A stretch of DNA of 64,000 bases, taken from Candidatus Woesearchaeota archaeon (GTDB lineage: Archaea; Nanobdellota; Nanobdellia; Woesearchaeales; UBA525). A program made the translations under genes and the position numbers. The notes below the pieces were generated by a model. The model had not been told where the DNA came from, did no database searches, and worked only from the letters and a program-made list of their open reading frames with translations. The stretch is from positions 1 to 64,000 of the forward strand of contig JAPPOH010000001.1 of NCBI GenBank assembly GCA_028818155.1, written 5' to 3'. Shown piece after piece: positions 16,170-24,759 of this stretch (position 1 is its first letter; every line of letters begins with the position of its first letter).

Positions 16170-17534
16170 ATGGTCCTCGATAAGCTTTCTGATAGCCTGA
16201 AAGAGACACTCAGGAAGGTGACTGGCGCAACGTTCGTTGACGAGAAGCTCATCAATGAGCTTGTGAAGGATATCCAGCGCGCACTCTTACAATCCGACGT
16301 GAATGTCCAGCTCGTGTTTTCTGTCGCGAAGGAGATTAAGGATCGTGCTTTGAAGGAAAAGCCACCAAAAGGGCTGTCTAGCAAAGAGCATCTCATTAAT
16401 ATCGTGTATGATGAACTTGTGAAGTTTGTCGGTGGTGGCAGTTCTGAGATTGAGATGAAGAAGAAACCGTTCTTGCTCATGCTCGTCGGGCTCTTCGGCG
16501 CAGGAAAAACGACGTCGAGCTCGAAGATCGCGAAATACTATGCCAAACGCGGGAAAAATGTATTGTTGGTTTCAACTGACACGTGGCGCCCTGCAGCTGC
16601 AGATCAACTCGCTCAATTAGGAAAACAGATAGGCGTTGATGTTTTCACTGATAAAACTGCAAAAAAGCCAACTGACATAATTAAGAAGTTCGAGAAAGAA
16701 TTCAAGAACTATGACCTTGTGATTATCGACACTGCTGGTCGTGATGCGTTGTCAGATGAGCTCACTGCTGAGATTAAAGAGATTAACGCTGCTGTCAAGG
16801 CTGATGAAACATTGTTAGTCATAAACTCAGATATCGGCCAGGCTGCAAAAGCACAAGCGGAAGCATTCCATGAGAATTGTAATGTGACTGGTGTGGTCAT
16901 CACAAAGCTAGATGGGACTGCGAAGGGTGGCGGTGCGTTAACTGCGTGCGCTGTGACTGGCGCGCCCGTGAAATTCATTGGTCTTGGTGAGAAGGTTGAT
17001 GATTTCGAAGAATTCAAGCCGGAGGGCTTTGTTGGTCGATTATTAGGGATGGGTGATCTTGAGTCGTTGTTAGAAAAAGCGAAAGATGCGTTCAAGGATG
17101 AGGACATGGATGCGATGGGCGAGCGCGTCTTGTCTGGTGATTTTAATTTGGTTGATTTGTATCAGCAGATGCAGGCGATGAAGAAGATGGGTTCTCTCAA
17201 GAAAATTATGAGTATGGTCCCTGGCATGTCACAGGCGCAGATCCCCAAGGGGGCGTTGGATGTCCAGGAAGAGAAATTAGAGAAATGGAAGTATGTGATG
17301 GATAGTATGGCTCGTGGGGAGTTAGAAGATCCTTCTGTACTGAGCCCTGAGCGGATTGAACGGATTGCTAAGGGATCTGGTCAGCCAGAGAAAGAGATTC
17401 GTGCTTTAATCAAACAGCATAAGCAGAGTAAGAAGATGGTCAAGATGATGAAAGGGATGGACGGCTCGGAGAAGGGCATGCAGAAGATGATGCAGAAGAT
17501 GCAGGCCAAGATGGGCAAGAAAATGAAGTTCTAG
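16170..17534 (+). CDS. srp54: Signal recognition particle GTPase SRP54
   Basis: This 454-residue protein has the full SRP54 architecture: the N helical bundle (1-90), a G domain with P-loop GLFGAGKTTSSS (108-118), DTWRPAA, DTAGRD and TKLDGTAKGGG, and a Met-rich M domain with MKKMGSLKKIMSMVPGM and a run of Met/Lys at the end. It binds signal peptides and 7S RNA and delivers ribosomes to the membrane receptor. GCTTATAAAC (16139-16148) overlaps the preceding stop codon and sits 26 bp before the ATG. It is the clearest archaeal housekeeping gene in the window. Confidence 0.98.
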   Translation: MVLDKLSDSLKETLRKVTGATFVDEKLINELVKDIQRALLQSDVNVQLVFSVAKEIKDRALKEKPPKGLSSKEHLINIVYDELVKFVGGGSSEIEMKKKPFLLMLVGLFGAGKTTSSSKIAKYYAKRGKNVLLVSTDTWRPAAADQLAQLGKQIGVDVFTDKTAKKPTDIIKKFEKEFKNYDLVIIDTAGRDALSDELTAEIKEINAAVKADETLLVINSDIGQAAKAQAEAFHENCNVTGVVITKLDGTAKGGGALTACAVTGAPVKFIGLGEKVDDFEEFKPEGFVGRLLGMGDLESLLEKAKDAFKDEDMDAMGERVLSGDFNLVDLYQQMQAMKKMGSLKKIMSMVPGMSQAQIPKGALDVQEEKLEKWKYVMDSMARGELEDPSVLSPERIERIAKGSGQPEKEIRALIKQHKQSKKMVKMMKGMDGSEKGMQKMMQKMQAKMGKKMKF

Positions 17535-18109
17535 CCATTGAAGAATGAAAATTTATCAGCTTCTTGAAGTCTATATGTGTTGGCGATTCCAACAAAGCGA
17601 TCTTCTCTTTGTTCACCGTGCACTATGCCGATGGGGAAGGGTGTGGTTAAGCACACTCTTCCAGTAAGATTATCGAGAGAAGCGTTATGGTGCGCTAATA
17701 TCGAGTCTGCGTGGAGTGGGATGTTGTCCTTGTTTTCTACGTAGCGTGCATATTCTCCATCATCAGAAAGAATTTCCAATTGTTTACTGTAGGGTTCTGG
17801 GGAATGAGGGATAAAAGAGACGAACGGCTCTATAAAAGTGACTGTGTCATCTCGCTCTACTACTTCTAGTGCAGTTTCCAAGCGCTGCTGAGCAAATGCA
17901 CGATCGGTAAAGAACACCGACCTCCAGATTTGCTTGCATGTATTATGCTCCCAGTATATTCCATTCAGTGCAGCGAACGGTATAGCTGCATCATGTGGTA
18001 GCGAGACGTGTGTTCGCGTGAAATAGTGTATGTGTGCTGCTTCGAGTGAGTTGAGTCCTTCAAGAATGGTCTTATCAATACGATCCTCTGGAAATGGCTG
18101 ATCTAGCAT
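17531..18109 (-). CDS. Hypothetical protein
   Basis: This 192-residue soluble acidic protein is rich in Phe, His and Asp and contains HIHYFTRTHVSLPHDAAIPF and TPFPIGIVHGEQREDRF. I do not recognise a family. No signal peptide or TM helix is seen. It converges on srp54 with a 4-bp 3' overlap. A weak AT-rich stretch about 26 bp upstream may serve as the promoter. Confidence 0.55.
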   Translation of the reverse strand: MLDQPFPEDRIDKTILEGLNSLEAAHIHYFTRTHVSLPHDAAIPFAALNGIYWEHNTCKQIWRSVFFTDRAFAQQRLETALEVVERDDTVTFIEPFVSFIPHSPEPYSKQLEILSDDGEYARYVENKDNIPLHADSILAHHNASLDNLTGRVCLTTPFPIGIVHGEQREDRFVGIANTYRLQEADKFSFFNG

Positions 18110-18154
18110 AAGATGGAGGGGACTTGCGTTTCAAGTTATTAGCTTTCGTATAGG

Positions 18155-18236
18155 AAAAAACAACAGGGTGGAAGAGGGTGGTGGTGAGGTGGTAGAAGAA
18201 TGAAATCTTCGTAGAGGTTCTCCACACCCTGTTGTA
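18155..18236 (-). ncRNA. Candidate structured small RNA with closing stem and U-tract
   Basis: Read on the minus strand, a TATA box (18256-18267) is 26 bp from a transcript starting ACAACAGGGTG (18235-18225), which pairs perfectly with CACCCTGTTGT (18170-18160) and is followed by six U. Inside lie hairpin TGGAG-AAC-CTCTA (18224-18212), hairpin GAAGA-N6-TCTTC (18210-18195) and a 25-nt C-rich single strand (18194-18170) containing CACCUCACC, which could pair with purine-rich mRNA. No long ORF fits. No known RNA family was recognised; box C/D and H/ACA motifs are not apparent. Confidence 0.55.
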
Positions 18237-18293
18237 TTCACTTGAGAGTGGTTCTCATATATAAATGTTTCGTTTGTATTCACTTAAGAGTGG
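18233..18293. promoter_or_regulatory. Paired repeats flanking the small-RNA TATA box
   Basis: TGTATTCACTTGAGAGTGG (18233-18251) and TGTATTCACTTAAGAGTGG (18275-18293) are 19-bp direct repeats with one difference, 42 bp apart, each holding the inverted repeat CACT-N4-AGTG. They bracket the TATA box at 18256-18267. This is a typical layout for a regulator binding on both sides of TBP; the regulator is unknown. Confidence 0.5.
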
Positions 18294-18336
18294 AAACTGA
18301 GAGTATTTAAATGACAGGAGTTTTCTCGAGGAGCAC

Positions 18337-18419
18337 GCGGGAGTGCCGGAGTGGTCAAACGGGACGGATTTAGGCTCCGTTGGCGCATGCCTACGCAGGT
18401 TCGAACCCTGTCTCCCGCA
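18337..18419 (+). tRNA. tRNA-Leu (anticodon TAG)
   Basis: The acceptor stem GCGGGAG pairs with CTCCCGC (18412-18418), discriminator A. The anticodon stem ACGGA/TCCGT encloses TTTAGGC, giving TAG. A long variable arm (about TGGCGCATGCCTACG) is typical of Leu. The TATA box GTATTTAAATG is at about 18303-18313. The next ATG begins 2 bases after the gene. Confidence 0.95.
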
Positions 18420-18420
18420 T

Positions 18421-18735
18421 ATGCGGCTGAGCATCACACTCGAAAGCTTCACAGAAGCAGACTGGCAAGCAATCTTCGGCGCCTATGTCAAAGCGCACGG
18501 CAGCCACTGGACTGGCGCACCATTCGCCATGGTGAAGAAACAATTAGAAGAAAAGAGCTTTTACGAATTCGGCTTTAACTCCATGGGTACGTGGACGAGC
18601 AAATTTCGTTTAGACGTGCAAGAAGGAACACTCAACGCGATATTCGTGAAGAACCCAGAACTCAAAGGAAGGATGAAAGAACACCTTGAGAAAATGGAGC
18701 AGATTTTCGAGGAACACTTGAGCCCATACGCTTAA
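18421..18735 (+). CDS. Small hypothetical protein downstream of tRNA-Leu
   Basis: This 104-residue soluble protein starts MRLSITLESFTEADWQAIF and ends with a charged helix (MKEHLEKMEQIFEEHLSPYA). I do not recognise a family. Its ATG is 2 bases after the tRNA discriminator, so it has no promoter of its own and must be transcribed with the tRNA; 3' processing of the tRNA would create its mRNA 5' end. The TATA box of the following DHH gene overlaps its stop. Confidence 0.6.
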   Translation: MRLSITLESFTEADWQAIFGAYVKAHGSHWTGAPFAMVKKQLEEKSFYEFGFNSMGTWTSKFRLDVQEGTLNAIFVKNPELKGRMKEHLEKMEQIFEEHLSPYA

Positions 18736-18759
18736 AAACATCTTCTCGTTTATTTCAAC

Positions 18760-19803
18760 ATGATCCCACAGGATGTTCTCGACAAGGCAAAGCAGATACT
18801 CCAGAAAGCATCCCGTCCACTCTTCTACTTTGATGACGACTGTGATGGCGTCACATCATTCACACAACTCTACCAATTCTGTGGTGATGGCTCTGGCGTC
18901 CCTGTCAAGCAGAGTCCTGTGTTGAAAGCAGATCTCTTCAGAAAAATCGATGAGTACAGCCCAGATGTGGTCGTCATTCTGGACAAACCAGGGGTGGAGG
19001 AGGAATTTTTACAAAAACTCCAGACGCCAACGATCTGGATCGACCACCACGAGCCACAAGAGATCAAGAACAAGCACGTCCTGTACATCAATCCACGAAC
19101 GTATGATGATGCGGACAACAGACCGACAGCATACTGGTGTCACATGATCACGAAGCAAAACCTCTGGGTTGCAACACTAGGGAGCATCGCTGATTGGCAT
19201 ATTCCTGACTTCATTGACGAGTTCAAGAAGGAGTATGGTGACCTCCTCCCAGAAACATACGAGAAGGTGGAAGACCTCTACCTGGACACGCCAATCGGAC
19301 AACTGATCAAAATACTCCAATTTAATTTGAAAGGCTCACTCTCAGAGATGCGAAAGAGCATTCTCACATTCACAAGAGTGGAGCATCCAGACGAAATTCT
19401 CAAACAAGCATCGCCACGAGGGAAATTTCTCTGGAAAAAATACAGAAAGCTCGCTGACGGCTATGAACAGCACATGAAGATTGCAAATGAAATCGCTAAA
19501 GAGAAAGGACCAATACTACTCTATGAATACGGAGAAACAGGCACAACATACACTGCAGAACTCAGCAATGAGTTACTGATACGGTATCCTGAAAAGATCA
19601 TTCTCGTCTCACGAAAACATGACGGAAAGCGAAAGAATAGCATTCGTTCAAAAGAAACGGAGCTCCCATCGAAGATCACAAAGGCAATGGAAGGCCTTGA
19701 TGGCTATGGTGGCGGTCATACGAACGCGTGTGGCTGCGTTGTTACAGAAGAACATTGGCAGAAATTCTACGAACGGTTTGAACAACTCATCGAAACAGCG
19801 TAA
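18760..19803 (+). CDS. DHH/DHHA1 family phosphoesterase (RecJ/NrnA-like)
   Basis: This 347-residue protein has the DHH signatures: motif I FYFDDDCDGVTSF (about 22-34), VVILDKPG, motif III IWIDHHEP (about 92-99), the SIADWHIPD segment, and the DHHA1 substrate-binding glycine motif GYGGGHTNACGC near the C-terminus. Such enzymes are Mn2+-dependent phosphodiesterases acting on single-stranded DNA, short RNA or cyclic dinucleotides. TTAAAAAC near 18733 is 26 bp before the ATG. The 3' end overlaps a convergent gene by 17 bp. Confidence 0.9.
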   Translation: MIPQDVLDKAKQILQKASRPLFYFDDDCDGVTSFTQLYQFCGDGSGVPVKQSPVLKADLFRKIDEYSPDVVVILDKPGVEEEFLQKLQTPTIWIDHHEPQEIKNKHVLYINPRTYDDADNRPTAYWCHMITKQNLWVATLGSIADWHIPDFIDEFKKEYGDLLPETYEKVEDLYLDTPIGQLIKILQFNLKGSLSEMRKSILTFTRVEHPDEILKQASPRGKFLWKKYRKLADGYEQHMKIANEIAKEKGPILLYEYGETGTTYTAELSNELLIRYPEKIILVSRKHDGKRKNSIRSKETELPSKITKAMEGLDGYGGGHTNACGCVVTEEHWQKFYERFEQLIETA

Positions 19804-20665
19804 CGTGATCGTAATCACCGAGCACAAGCTTTCCATTACCGCCCTTCTCTGGCACTTGGAGTAAAAACATTTTTTGGATGGCAGTCTCCGGATCATAATC
19901 GAACCCATGTGGTCTAGCTTGAAGATGTGGATGATCGTTCGACAGTTCCGAATATGATGTTCCTGACGGAATAACCCATCCGAATAATTGATCACGCATT
20001 GTCGAGAACTTCCCTTTGAGAGCAAGTTTGTTTGGAAGTCCGTCCAGCACTTCCTCTCCGTATTCGTGCACAGTGTACGTTCCATCTTCGCGGAGATCTT
20101 TCGTGAAATACACGGTTGGCAGCATATCCCTCTCAGGATGACTGCTGTTTCTATGAATGTCATGCTCGCACCGTTCTTTTACTCGTATGCCATCTCTACT
20201 CCACAAGATTCGAGCAAACGTTGGCGTGAGAACGTTCGAGAATTCTTCTTGTAGAATATCTGTCGTTTCCTTCATGTACAAAAACTTGAATCGTCCGAAC
20301 GGCAGGACAGAAGAATGTTGCTGTGCAACTGCTCGTGCAGTATTCTTTCCATTAATACTCCCTTTTGCAACAATCCCTCCTCCAAGATCTAATGTCGCCT
20401 GATGTGCTCCATGACTAATAAAGTATGGCGCATCCTTTCTGATATAAATCATTGAACCATCTTCTTTCAAAAGTCGCTCTACTTGATCTCTTTTCAGTGG
20501 TGTGCGTGTTGTTTCTTTGCTTGTCGTTTGCCAGTATCGCTCGTCAGTACGTACCATCTCCAAAAACACATCAATCTCAGCTTCTCTCGCAAACGCGGTT
20601 TCTCTACGTTCCTCATTCAGCAGCGCTTCGAGTCGGGCAATCGCCGCATGAATTACAGGTTCCAT
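19787..20665 (-). CDS. Hypothetical protein
   Basis: This 292-residue soluble protein has a helical N-terminus (MEPVIHAAIARLEALLNEE), then a mixed alpha/beta region with DGSMIYIRKDAPYFISHG and a C-terminal domain ending KLVLGDYDHVTLFR. I do not recognise a family. The start at 20665 is preferred over 20683 because a TATA-like GTTTTAATAG (20689-20698 on this strand) is then about 28 bp upstream. Confidence 0.55.
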   Translation of the reverse strand: MEPVIHAAIARLEALLNEERRETAFAREAEIDVFLEMVRTDERYWQTTSKETTRTPLKRDQVERLLKEDGSMIYIRKDAPYFISHGAHQATLDLGGGIVAKGSINGKNTARAVAQQHSSVLPFGRFKFLYMKETTDILQEEFSNVLTPTFARILWSRDGIRVKERCEHDIHRNSSHPERDMLPTVYFTKDLREDGTYTVHEYGEEVLDGLPNKLALKGKFSTMRDQLFGWVIPSGTSYSELSNDHPHLQARPHGFDYDPETAIQKMFLLQVPEKGGNGKLVLGDYDHVTLFR

Positions 20666-20712
20666 AGAAAAAGGGAAGAACAAGCGCTATTAAAACATTC
20701 TCTCTGAAGTAG

Positions 20713-21366
20713 CTACAATTTCACAACTTTCATCTTACTCGTCCAGATGTCAACTTCAACGATGTAACTTTTCTTTTCACCAAGTAACACTTTCAGCACT
20801 TCACCAGCAGCAAGACTGCCAGCAACAGACGCGATCGGACCATACACGCCCTCTTCCTCAAGTCCTTTGAAAGCGATTTTCTCCAACAACTTCGCAGGCG
20901 CTTTCTTCTGCAAGACGAGTATGCGCGCTTTACTCCCAGAATAGCGCACAATCAGCAACGGAATTTTCTTCTTTGGCACCCCAACGAGCGTCATTGCATT
21001 AATCTCATCGTTATTCGTCGCATCCACCATGACGTCGCCTTTGAACAGAAAGAAACTCTCATCAGTGATCTCTTCATGAAAGCTCTTCACTTGCACAGTC
21101 GGGTTAATCGCGAGTAAACGAGCTTTAGCCTGCTTCACCTTGAACTTCGTGATATCTTCTTCATAATACAGCGACAAGCGATGCATATCCTCTTCTTCAA
21201 CACGCCCGCGGTCAACTAACCGAAGATTGAGATTTTCTCTCGCTAACAACCCAATAAGTTTCGCGCCAGCACCACCAAGACCTGCAACACTGACGGTCTT
21301 TCCGAACAGTTTTTTCTCGCCTTCGTCGCCAATGTGCTTGCAGCGTGCTCTGTCATCCGTTTTCAT
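20713..21366 (-). CDS. ThiF/MoeB-like E1-type adenylyltransferase
   Basis: This 217-residue protein has the Rossmann nucleotide motif VSVAGLGGAGAKLIGLLA, LVDRGRVEEEDMHR with the conserved Asp and Arg, KVKQAKARLLAINP, DVMVDATNN and GPIASVAGSLAAGEVLK. It resembles E1/ThiF proteins that adenylate the C-terminus of a ubiquitin-like or sulfur-carrier protein. The zinc CxxC pairs and an obvious catalytic cysteine are missing, so it may only adenylate or may act on another target. No ThiS/MoaD/SAMP gene is seen nearby. Its TATA box is shared with the pseudogene facing away. Confidence 0.85.
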   Translation of the reverse strand: MKTDDRARCKHIGDEGEKKLFGKTVSVAGLGGAGAKLIGLLARENLNLRLVDRGRVEEEDMHRLSLYYEEDITKFKVKQAKARLLAINPTVQVKSFHEEITDESFFLFKGDVMVDATNNDEINAMTLVGVPKKKIPLLIVRYSGSKARILVLQKKAPAKLLEKIAFKGLEEEGVYGPIASVAGSLAAGEVLKVLLGEKKSYIVEVDIWTSKMKVVKL

Positions 21367-21421
21367 CGTTGACTACACCCACTGTGAGAAGTATTTAAAT
21401 GTTTTTAGGGGCGAACAGGCA

Positions 21422-21901
21422 TACACTACCGAAAAAACGTACACTTCTCGAAAAAAGATACTCCTCCTCGATGGGAGCATGGGTGCACTCATACAAGAAA
21501 AGAACCTCGCAACTGAGGATTTCGGCGATCCAGAATACGAAGGATGCACAGAAATGCTCAATATTTCCAAACCTGTCACTGACGTCTACGAATCATACTT
21601 AGAAGCTGGAGCATCATCGAGACAAACACGTTCGCAGGCTCATCAATCACACTCGCAGAATTCAACTTGCAAGATCGAGCATATGAAATTAATAAAGCAG
21701 CAGCGGAGAAATTCTCAACGCCTGAGCAACAACGGTTCGTGCGGATCAATCGAAGGGAAAGACGAGTTCCGAAAGAAAAGATTCGAAATGACTGCCACCC
21801 TGTGCAACGAACTGCTCGAAGCTGGCGCTGCAGGCATTCATTTATTCATTTTTCACAACGCAGACGTTGCCGAAGAAGTATTCGAAAAATTAGACCGCTA
21901 G
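21422..21901 (+). pseudogene. Remnant of homocysteine methyltransferase-MTHFR (YitJ-like) gene
   Basis: One frame reads ILLLDGSMGALIQEKNLA through EGCTEMLNISKP and YESYLEAGA, the N-terminus of homocysteine S-methyltransferases. At about 21612 the match jumps frame to IETNTFAGSSITLAEFN and RAYEINKAAAEKFSTPEQ. At about 21740 it returns to the first frame and reads TATLCNELLEAGAAGIHL with VFEKLDR at the end, which resembles the C-terminus of methylenetetrahydrofolate reductase. So the two ends of a fused enzyme remain with frameshifts and a large internal deletion. No start codon lies in frame near the promoter (GTATTTAAATG, about 21391-21401). Confidence 0.8.
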
Positions 21902-22590
21902 CATTCTTTCATGCCATATTCTTCTTCAGGTGTGGGATCGATGATTTCCTCTGACGTATAGACAATTTTACCTTCTGCGTACTGTAACTTGCCACGAACA
22001 ACGACAGCGTTTTCAATATCGAGCTGCGCATCTGTTTGTCCCTCACACTGTATCGGATCACAGAGCCCAATGTAGTAGTACTCGTCATCCAACACGTTGT
22101 TCGTTCCAGAGAGGACAGACAATTCTTCAAACGGACCTGATGGTGTTCGCTTCACTTCAATGACGACATCAAGTGGCGACTTCTCGAACACCAAGTGCAC
22201 TTCGGCGGTAACGTGCTCACCACGACATGCTGCTCGCGCATTGAATGTCTTGATGTACTCTTCGTCATTCATCTTATTCACCACATAGAGATCTGCGTTG
22301 CTCACAATTTTCTCACCGCAGTCTTCAGGCGAGTCAACAATCGTTTCATTCTCACAGACGTACTTGTACACGATTACTTCTTCCGTTTCTGTGATGAATT
22401 TTGGAGGACAGAGGCTGCAGTCCATGCCGGGAGGTGCTTCTTGTTCCACATCTTTATCGCACACACCATCTTCGTCTTTGTCCAAGCAGCACGTATTCCC
22501 GTTCTGAATGTAGGGTGCTGTACATGTTGGTCCTTCAGGTGTGCACGCTATGAGAAAGAGACCCACCACCAGTATGAATGCAAGACGCAT
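21898..22590 (-). CDS. Cys-rich lipoprotein of unknown function
   Basis: This 230-residue protein begins with a lipoprotein signal (MRLAFILVVGLFLIACTPEG; lipobox LIAC, Cys16). The mature part opens with a CCLDKDEDGVCDKD calcium-loop-like motif common in DPANN surface proteins, then further Cys pairs (CSLCPP) and a C-terminal beta domain with GLCDPIQCEG. It is probably an exported surface protein stabilised by disulfides. Its function is unknown. CTTTTTAAAC (22612-22621 on this strand) is 26 bp upstream of the ATG. Confidence 0.75.
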   Translation of the reverse strand: MRLAFILVVGLFLIACTPEGPTCTAPYIQNGNTCCLDKDEDGVCDKDVEQEAPPGMDCSLCPPKFITETEEVIVYKYVCENETIVDSPEDCGEKIVSNADLYVVNKMNDEEYIKTFNARAACRGEHVTAEVHLVFEKSPLDVVIEVKRTPSGPFEELSVLSGTNNVLDDEYYYIGLCDPIQCEGQTDAQLDIENAVVVRGKLQYAEGKIVYTSEEIIDPTPEEEYGMKEC

Positions 22591-22620
22591 AGGGAGAGAT
22601 ATTTTTGAGAGTTTAAAAAG

Positions 22621-22992
22621 CTACCCCTCGAGCTTGATGCGCTCTTTCCCAAGTTTGTCGTAGATGTTGTCTGAGGAGAGAATGGGGAGCTCTCCTGCGA
22701 AGACTGCGTGGAAGCTGTCGAATGGTGTCACATTATATTCTTCGATAAGGTGTGCTGCTTCAAGTGCTTCTCTTAATCGAATTCCTTCGACATGTGCGAT
22801 CTGAAACACTGAGCTAATGACTTCTGTTGCACTCAAATTATACTTGTGGCAGGTCATAGCAAGCTCTATGAGTGTGGACGAATCTGTAACAATGTTTCCT
22901 CTGTACTTCTTCCAGAAATGTTTCGCATTTTTTTTTAGCCAATCAGATTTTTTGGCAATTGCAAAGAAAAAATCACTTTCTGCGTAGATCAT
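22621..22992 (-). CDS. PIN-domain toxin (VapC-like)
   Basis: This 123-residue PIN domain has acidic residues in the usual places: YAESDFFFAIAK at the N-terminus, SSTLIELAM in the middle, TPFDSFHAVFAG and LSSDNIYDKL near the end. VapC toxins cleave tRNA or rRNA. It overlaps the upstream AbrB-type gene by 20 bp, the normal antitoxin-toxin order. Confidence 0.85.
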   Translation of the reverse strand: MIYAESDFFFAIAKKSDWLKKNAKHFWKKYRGNIVTDSSTLIELAMTCHKYNLSATEVISSVFQIAHVEGIRLREALEAAHLIEEYNVTPFDSFHAVFAGELPILSSDNIYDKLGKERIKLEG

Positions 22993-23224
22993 TTTCTGCT
23001 TCCTCCATGGCTGTTTCGAGTGCTTCTTTTTTCAATCGCTTGATGCTTTTTCCTTTGAGTTTCTCTCCTTCTTTCTCAAGTGCAGCGATGGGGTCGAGTG
23101 GAAGTGGTTGCAGCATAATGCCTTTTGGTGTGCGTATTGCGACGAACTCCTGTTTCAGATCCTTCACAAGATCTTTCGGCAATGTTACACGCCGCCTACT
23201 ATCCATGCGCATTCGGTCTGACAT
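22973..23224 (-). CDS. AbrB/VapB-type antitoxin
   Basis: This 83-residue protein begins MSDRMRMDSRRRVTLPKDLV, a swapped-hairpin AbrB DNA-binding fold, followed by a charged C-terminal helix that would wrap the toxin. The start at 23224 fits a TATA box (AAAATTAATAAAC, 23247-23258 on this strand) about 27 bp upstream; a longer reading from 23281 would start upstream of that box. Confidence 0.82.
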   Translation of the reverse strand: MSDRMRMDSRRRVTLPKDLVKDLKQEFVAIRTPKGIMLQPLPLDPIAALEKEGEKLKGKSIKRLKKEALETAMEEAENDLRRK

Positions 23225-23395
23225 AGTAGTTTTTTGATGTGGGTAGTTTATTAATTTTGCGGGTAATTTCATATTTTCCACCTACTTAAGGAGTAGAAGC
23301 TGCAATATAAAAGTTGCTATAGAATGTCCAGTGGCTGAATAGAAAGAGAATAGAGCGGAGAGAAAGTATAAAAGGAACGTGTCGCTCACTCGCTT

Positions 23396-24118
23396 ATGAA
23401 CCTCGAGGTGGTTGAGCAAGCGTTGCAAGCGAACAAGACGCTCGTCGCGTTCGTTTCCTGTACTGTGAGCTATTCTGGACGAGCGGAAACATTTCTGGAA
23501 GAAGGGGACCGGCTCATTATTATCAAGGCGGATAATACGGTAATCATCCACCAACCGGAGGGGAACAATCCTGTGAACTATATGAAGCCCGGCAGCAGTG
23601 TCTCGGTTGAACAGACAGATGAAGGGGTCATCATTCATGTCCTGCATGAGAAGGAGAAAGCGTGGTTGGATATCACTATTAGCAAGATTCACAATATGAT
23701 GTCAGAAAAGTTAGTCGATGGACAGAAAATGGAGCTCGCGGGGAATGAGAAAGATATGAGTGATTATATCAGGGATAACCCAACAGTTATTGCTGCAGAT
23801 TTTACACCCTACTCGAGAGAGGAACATACTGACGTTGGGTTCATCGATGTCTTCGGGAAGGACAAGAACGGCGCTGTTGTGATTGAATGTAAGAGAGTCA
23901 CTGCAAGCCTCTCTGCAGTGGATCAACTCAGGCGATATGTTGAACGTGTCGCAGCCATCAAAGGCACGGCAAATATTACGGGTATCGTGGCAGCTCCTGC
24001 TATTACGCCGAACGCGGCGAAGATGCTCGCGTCATATAATTTGACTTTTGTTTCTGTTGAACCACCAAAGCGCCTGGAGCGGTGGAAGAAGCATCAGAAG
24101 AGTTTGGGTGAGTTTTGA
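23396..24118 (+). CDS. nucS: Mismatch endonuclease NucS/EndoMS
   Basis: This 240-residue protein matches NucS: an N-terminal DNA-binding/dimerisation domain (1-115) and a RecB-like nuclease domain with DNPTVIAADFTPYSREE, Asp151 in GFIDVFGKDKNG and Glu164/Lys166 in VVIECKR, then QLRRYVERV. NucS cleaves both strands at mismatches in archaea and actinobacteria that lack MutS/MutL, so it suggests non-canonical mismatch repair here. GTATAAAAGG (23366-23375) is 26 bp before the ATG. The C-terminus is slightly short and lacks an obvious PCNA-binding motif. Confidence 0.95.
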   Translation: MNLEVVEQALQANKTLVAFVSCTVSYSGRAETFLEEGDRLIIIKADNTVIIHQPEGNNPVNYMKPGSSVSVEQTDEGVIIHVLHEKEKAWLDITISKIHNMMSEKLVDGQKMELAGNEKDMSDYIRDNPTVIAADFTPYSREEHTDVGFIDVFGKDKNGAVVIECKRVTASLSAVDQLRRYVERVAAIKGTANITGIVAAPAITPNAAKMLASYNLTFVSVEPPKRLERWKKHQKSLGEF

Positions 24119-24163
24119 CTTCTAAGTAGAAACATTTATTAATGTGCTTTTGGTTCGCGCATC

Positions 24164-24736
24164 ATGGGAACACTATTCACCCCAGACGTCACTGAAATCA
24201 CAGGTGAGATTCCGGAACAATATCGCAATATGTCCGTATTGTTCGCACGCAGTCATGACGTATTTAGAACTGTGACTCCTCATTCGCTTCTCGGCACTGA
24301 AAGTGCTGAAGGGCCTCATAGTATTTTTTTAGAAGAAACACTTGGTAGTTGCGTAGCTTATATGGGAAACGCACCTTACGATACAAAAGATGTTAACGAT
24401 ATCGACAGAGCACTACGAGGTCTTGTTAAATCAGCAGATATAGAAGGGTTCTTTGGTACACAGCACACAGGAGTTTATCCATTGATTGCATGTGAACCAT
24501 TCGAGGAAGGTGTACGCGCTCGAGGATCTACTGGGGATGTCAACCCATTCGCACTTTTCGATGCACTTCCATTTGATAGACTTGCTCCAGAATTTAGTGA
24601 ATTCGCTGCCTATGCACAACATAGAAGCGGCGATGGCATGGTTGCACACACACTTGGAGAGGCTGTTGCCAGAATCATAGAGGTGCACATGCACGCGCCA
24701 ACGTTGCATGAGTTCTATGTGCCAAAAACTCCTTAA
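24164..24736 (+). CDS. Hypothetical protein
   Basis: This 190-residue soluble protein is rich in Phe, Glu and Ala and contains SIFLEETLGSCVAYMG and FDALPFDRLAPEFSEFAAYA. I do not recognise a family. No membrane segment is seen. CATTTATTAATG (24133-24144) is 26 bp before the ATG. The next gene's TATA box overlaps its stop codon. Confidence 0.55.
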   Translation: MGTLFTPDVTEITGEIPEQYRNMSVLFARSHDVFRTVTPHSLLGTESAEGPHSIFLEETLGSCVAYMGNAPYDTKDVNDIDRALRGLVKSADIEGFFGTQHTGVYPLIACEPFEEGVRARGSTGDVNPFALFDALPFDRLAPEFSEFAAYAQHRSGDGMVAHTLGEAVARIIEVHMHAPTLHEFYVPKTP

Positions 24737-24759
24737 ATGAGAGAAGGTTCTTTTTCTTA

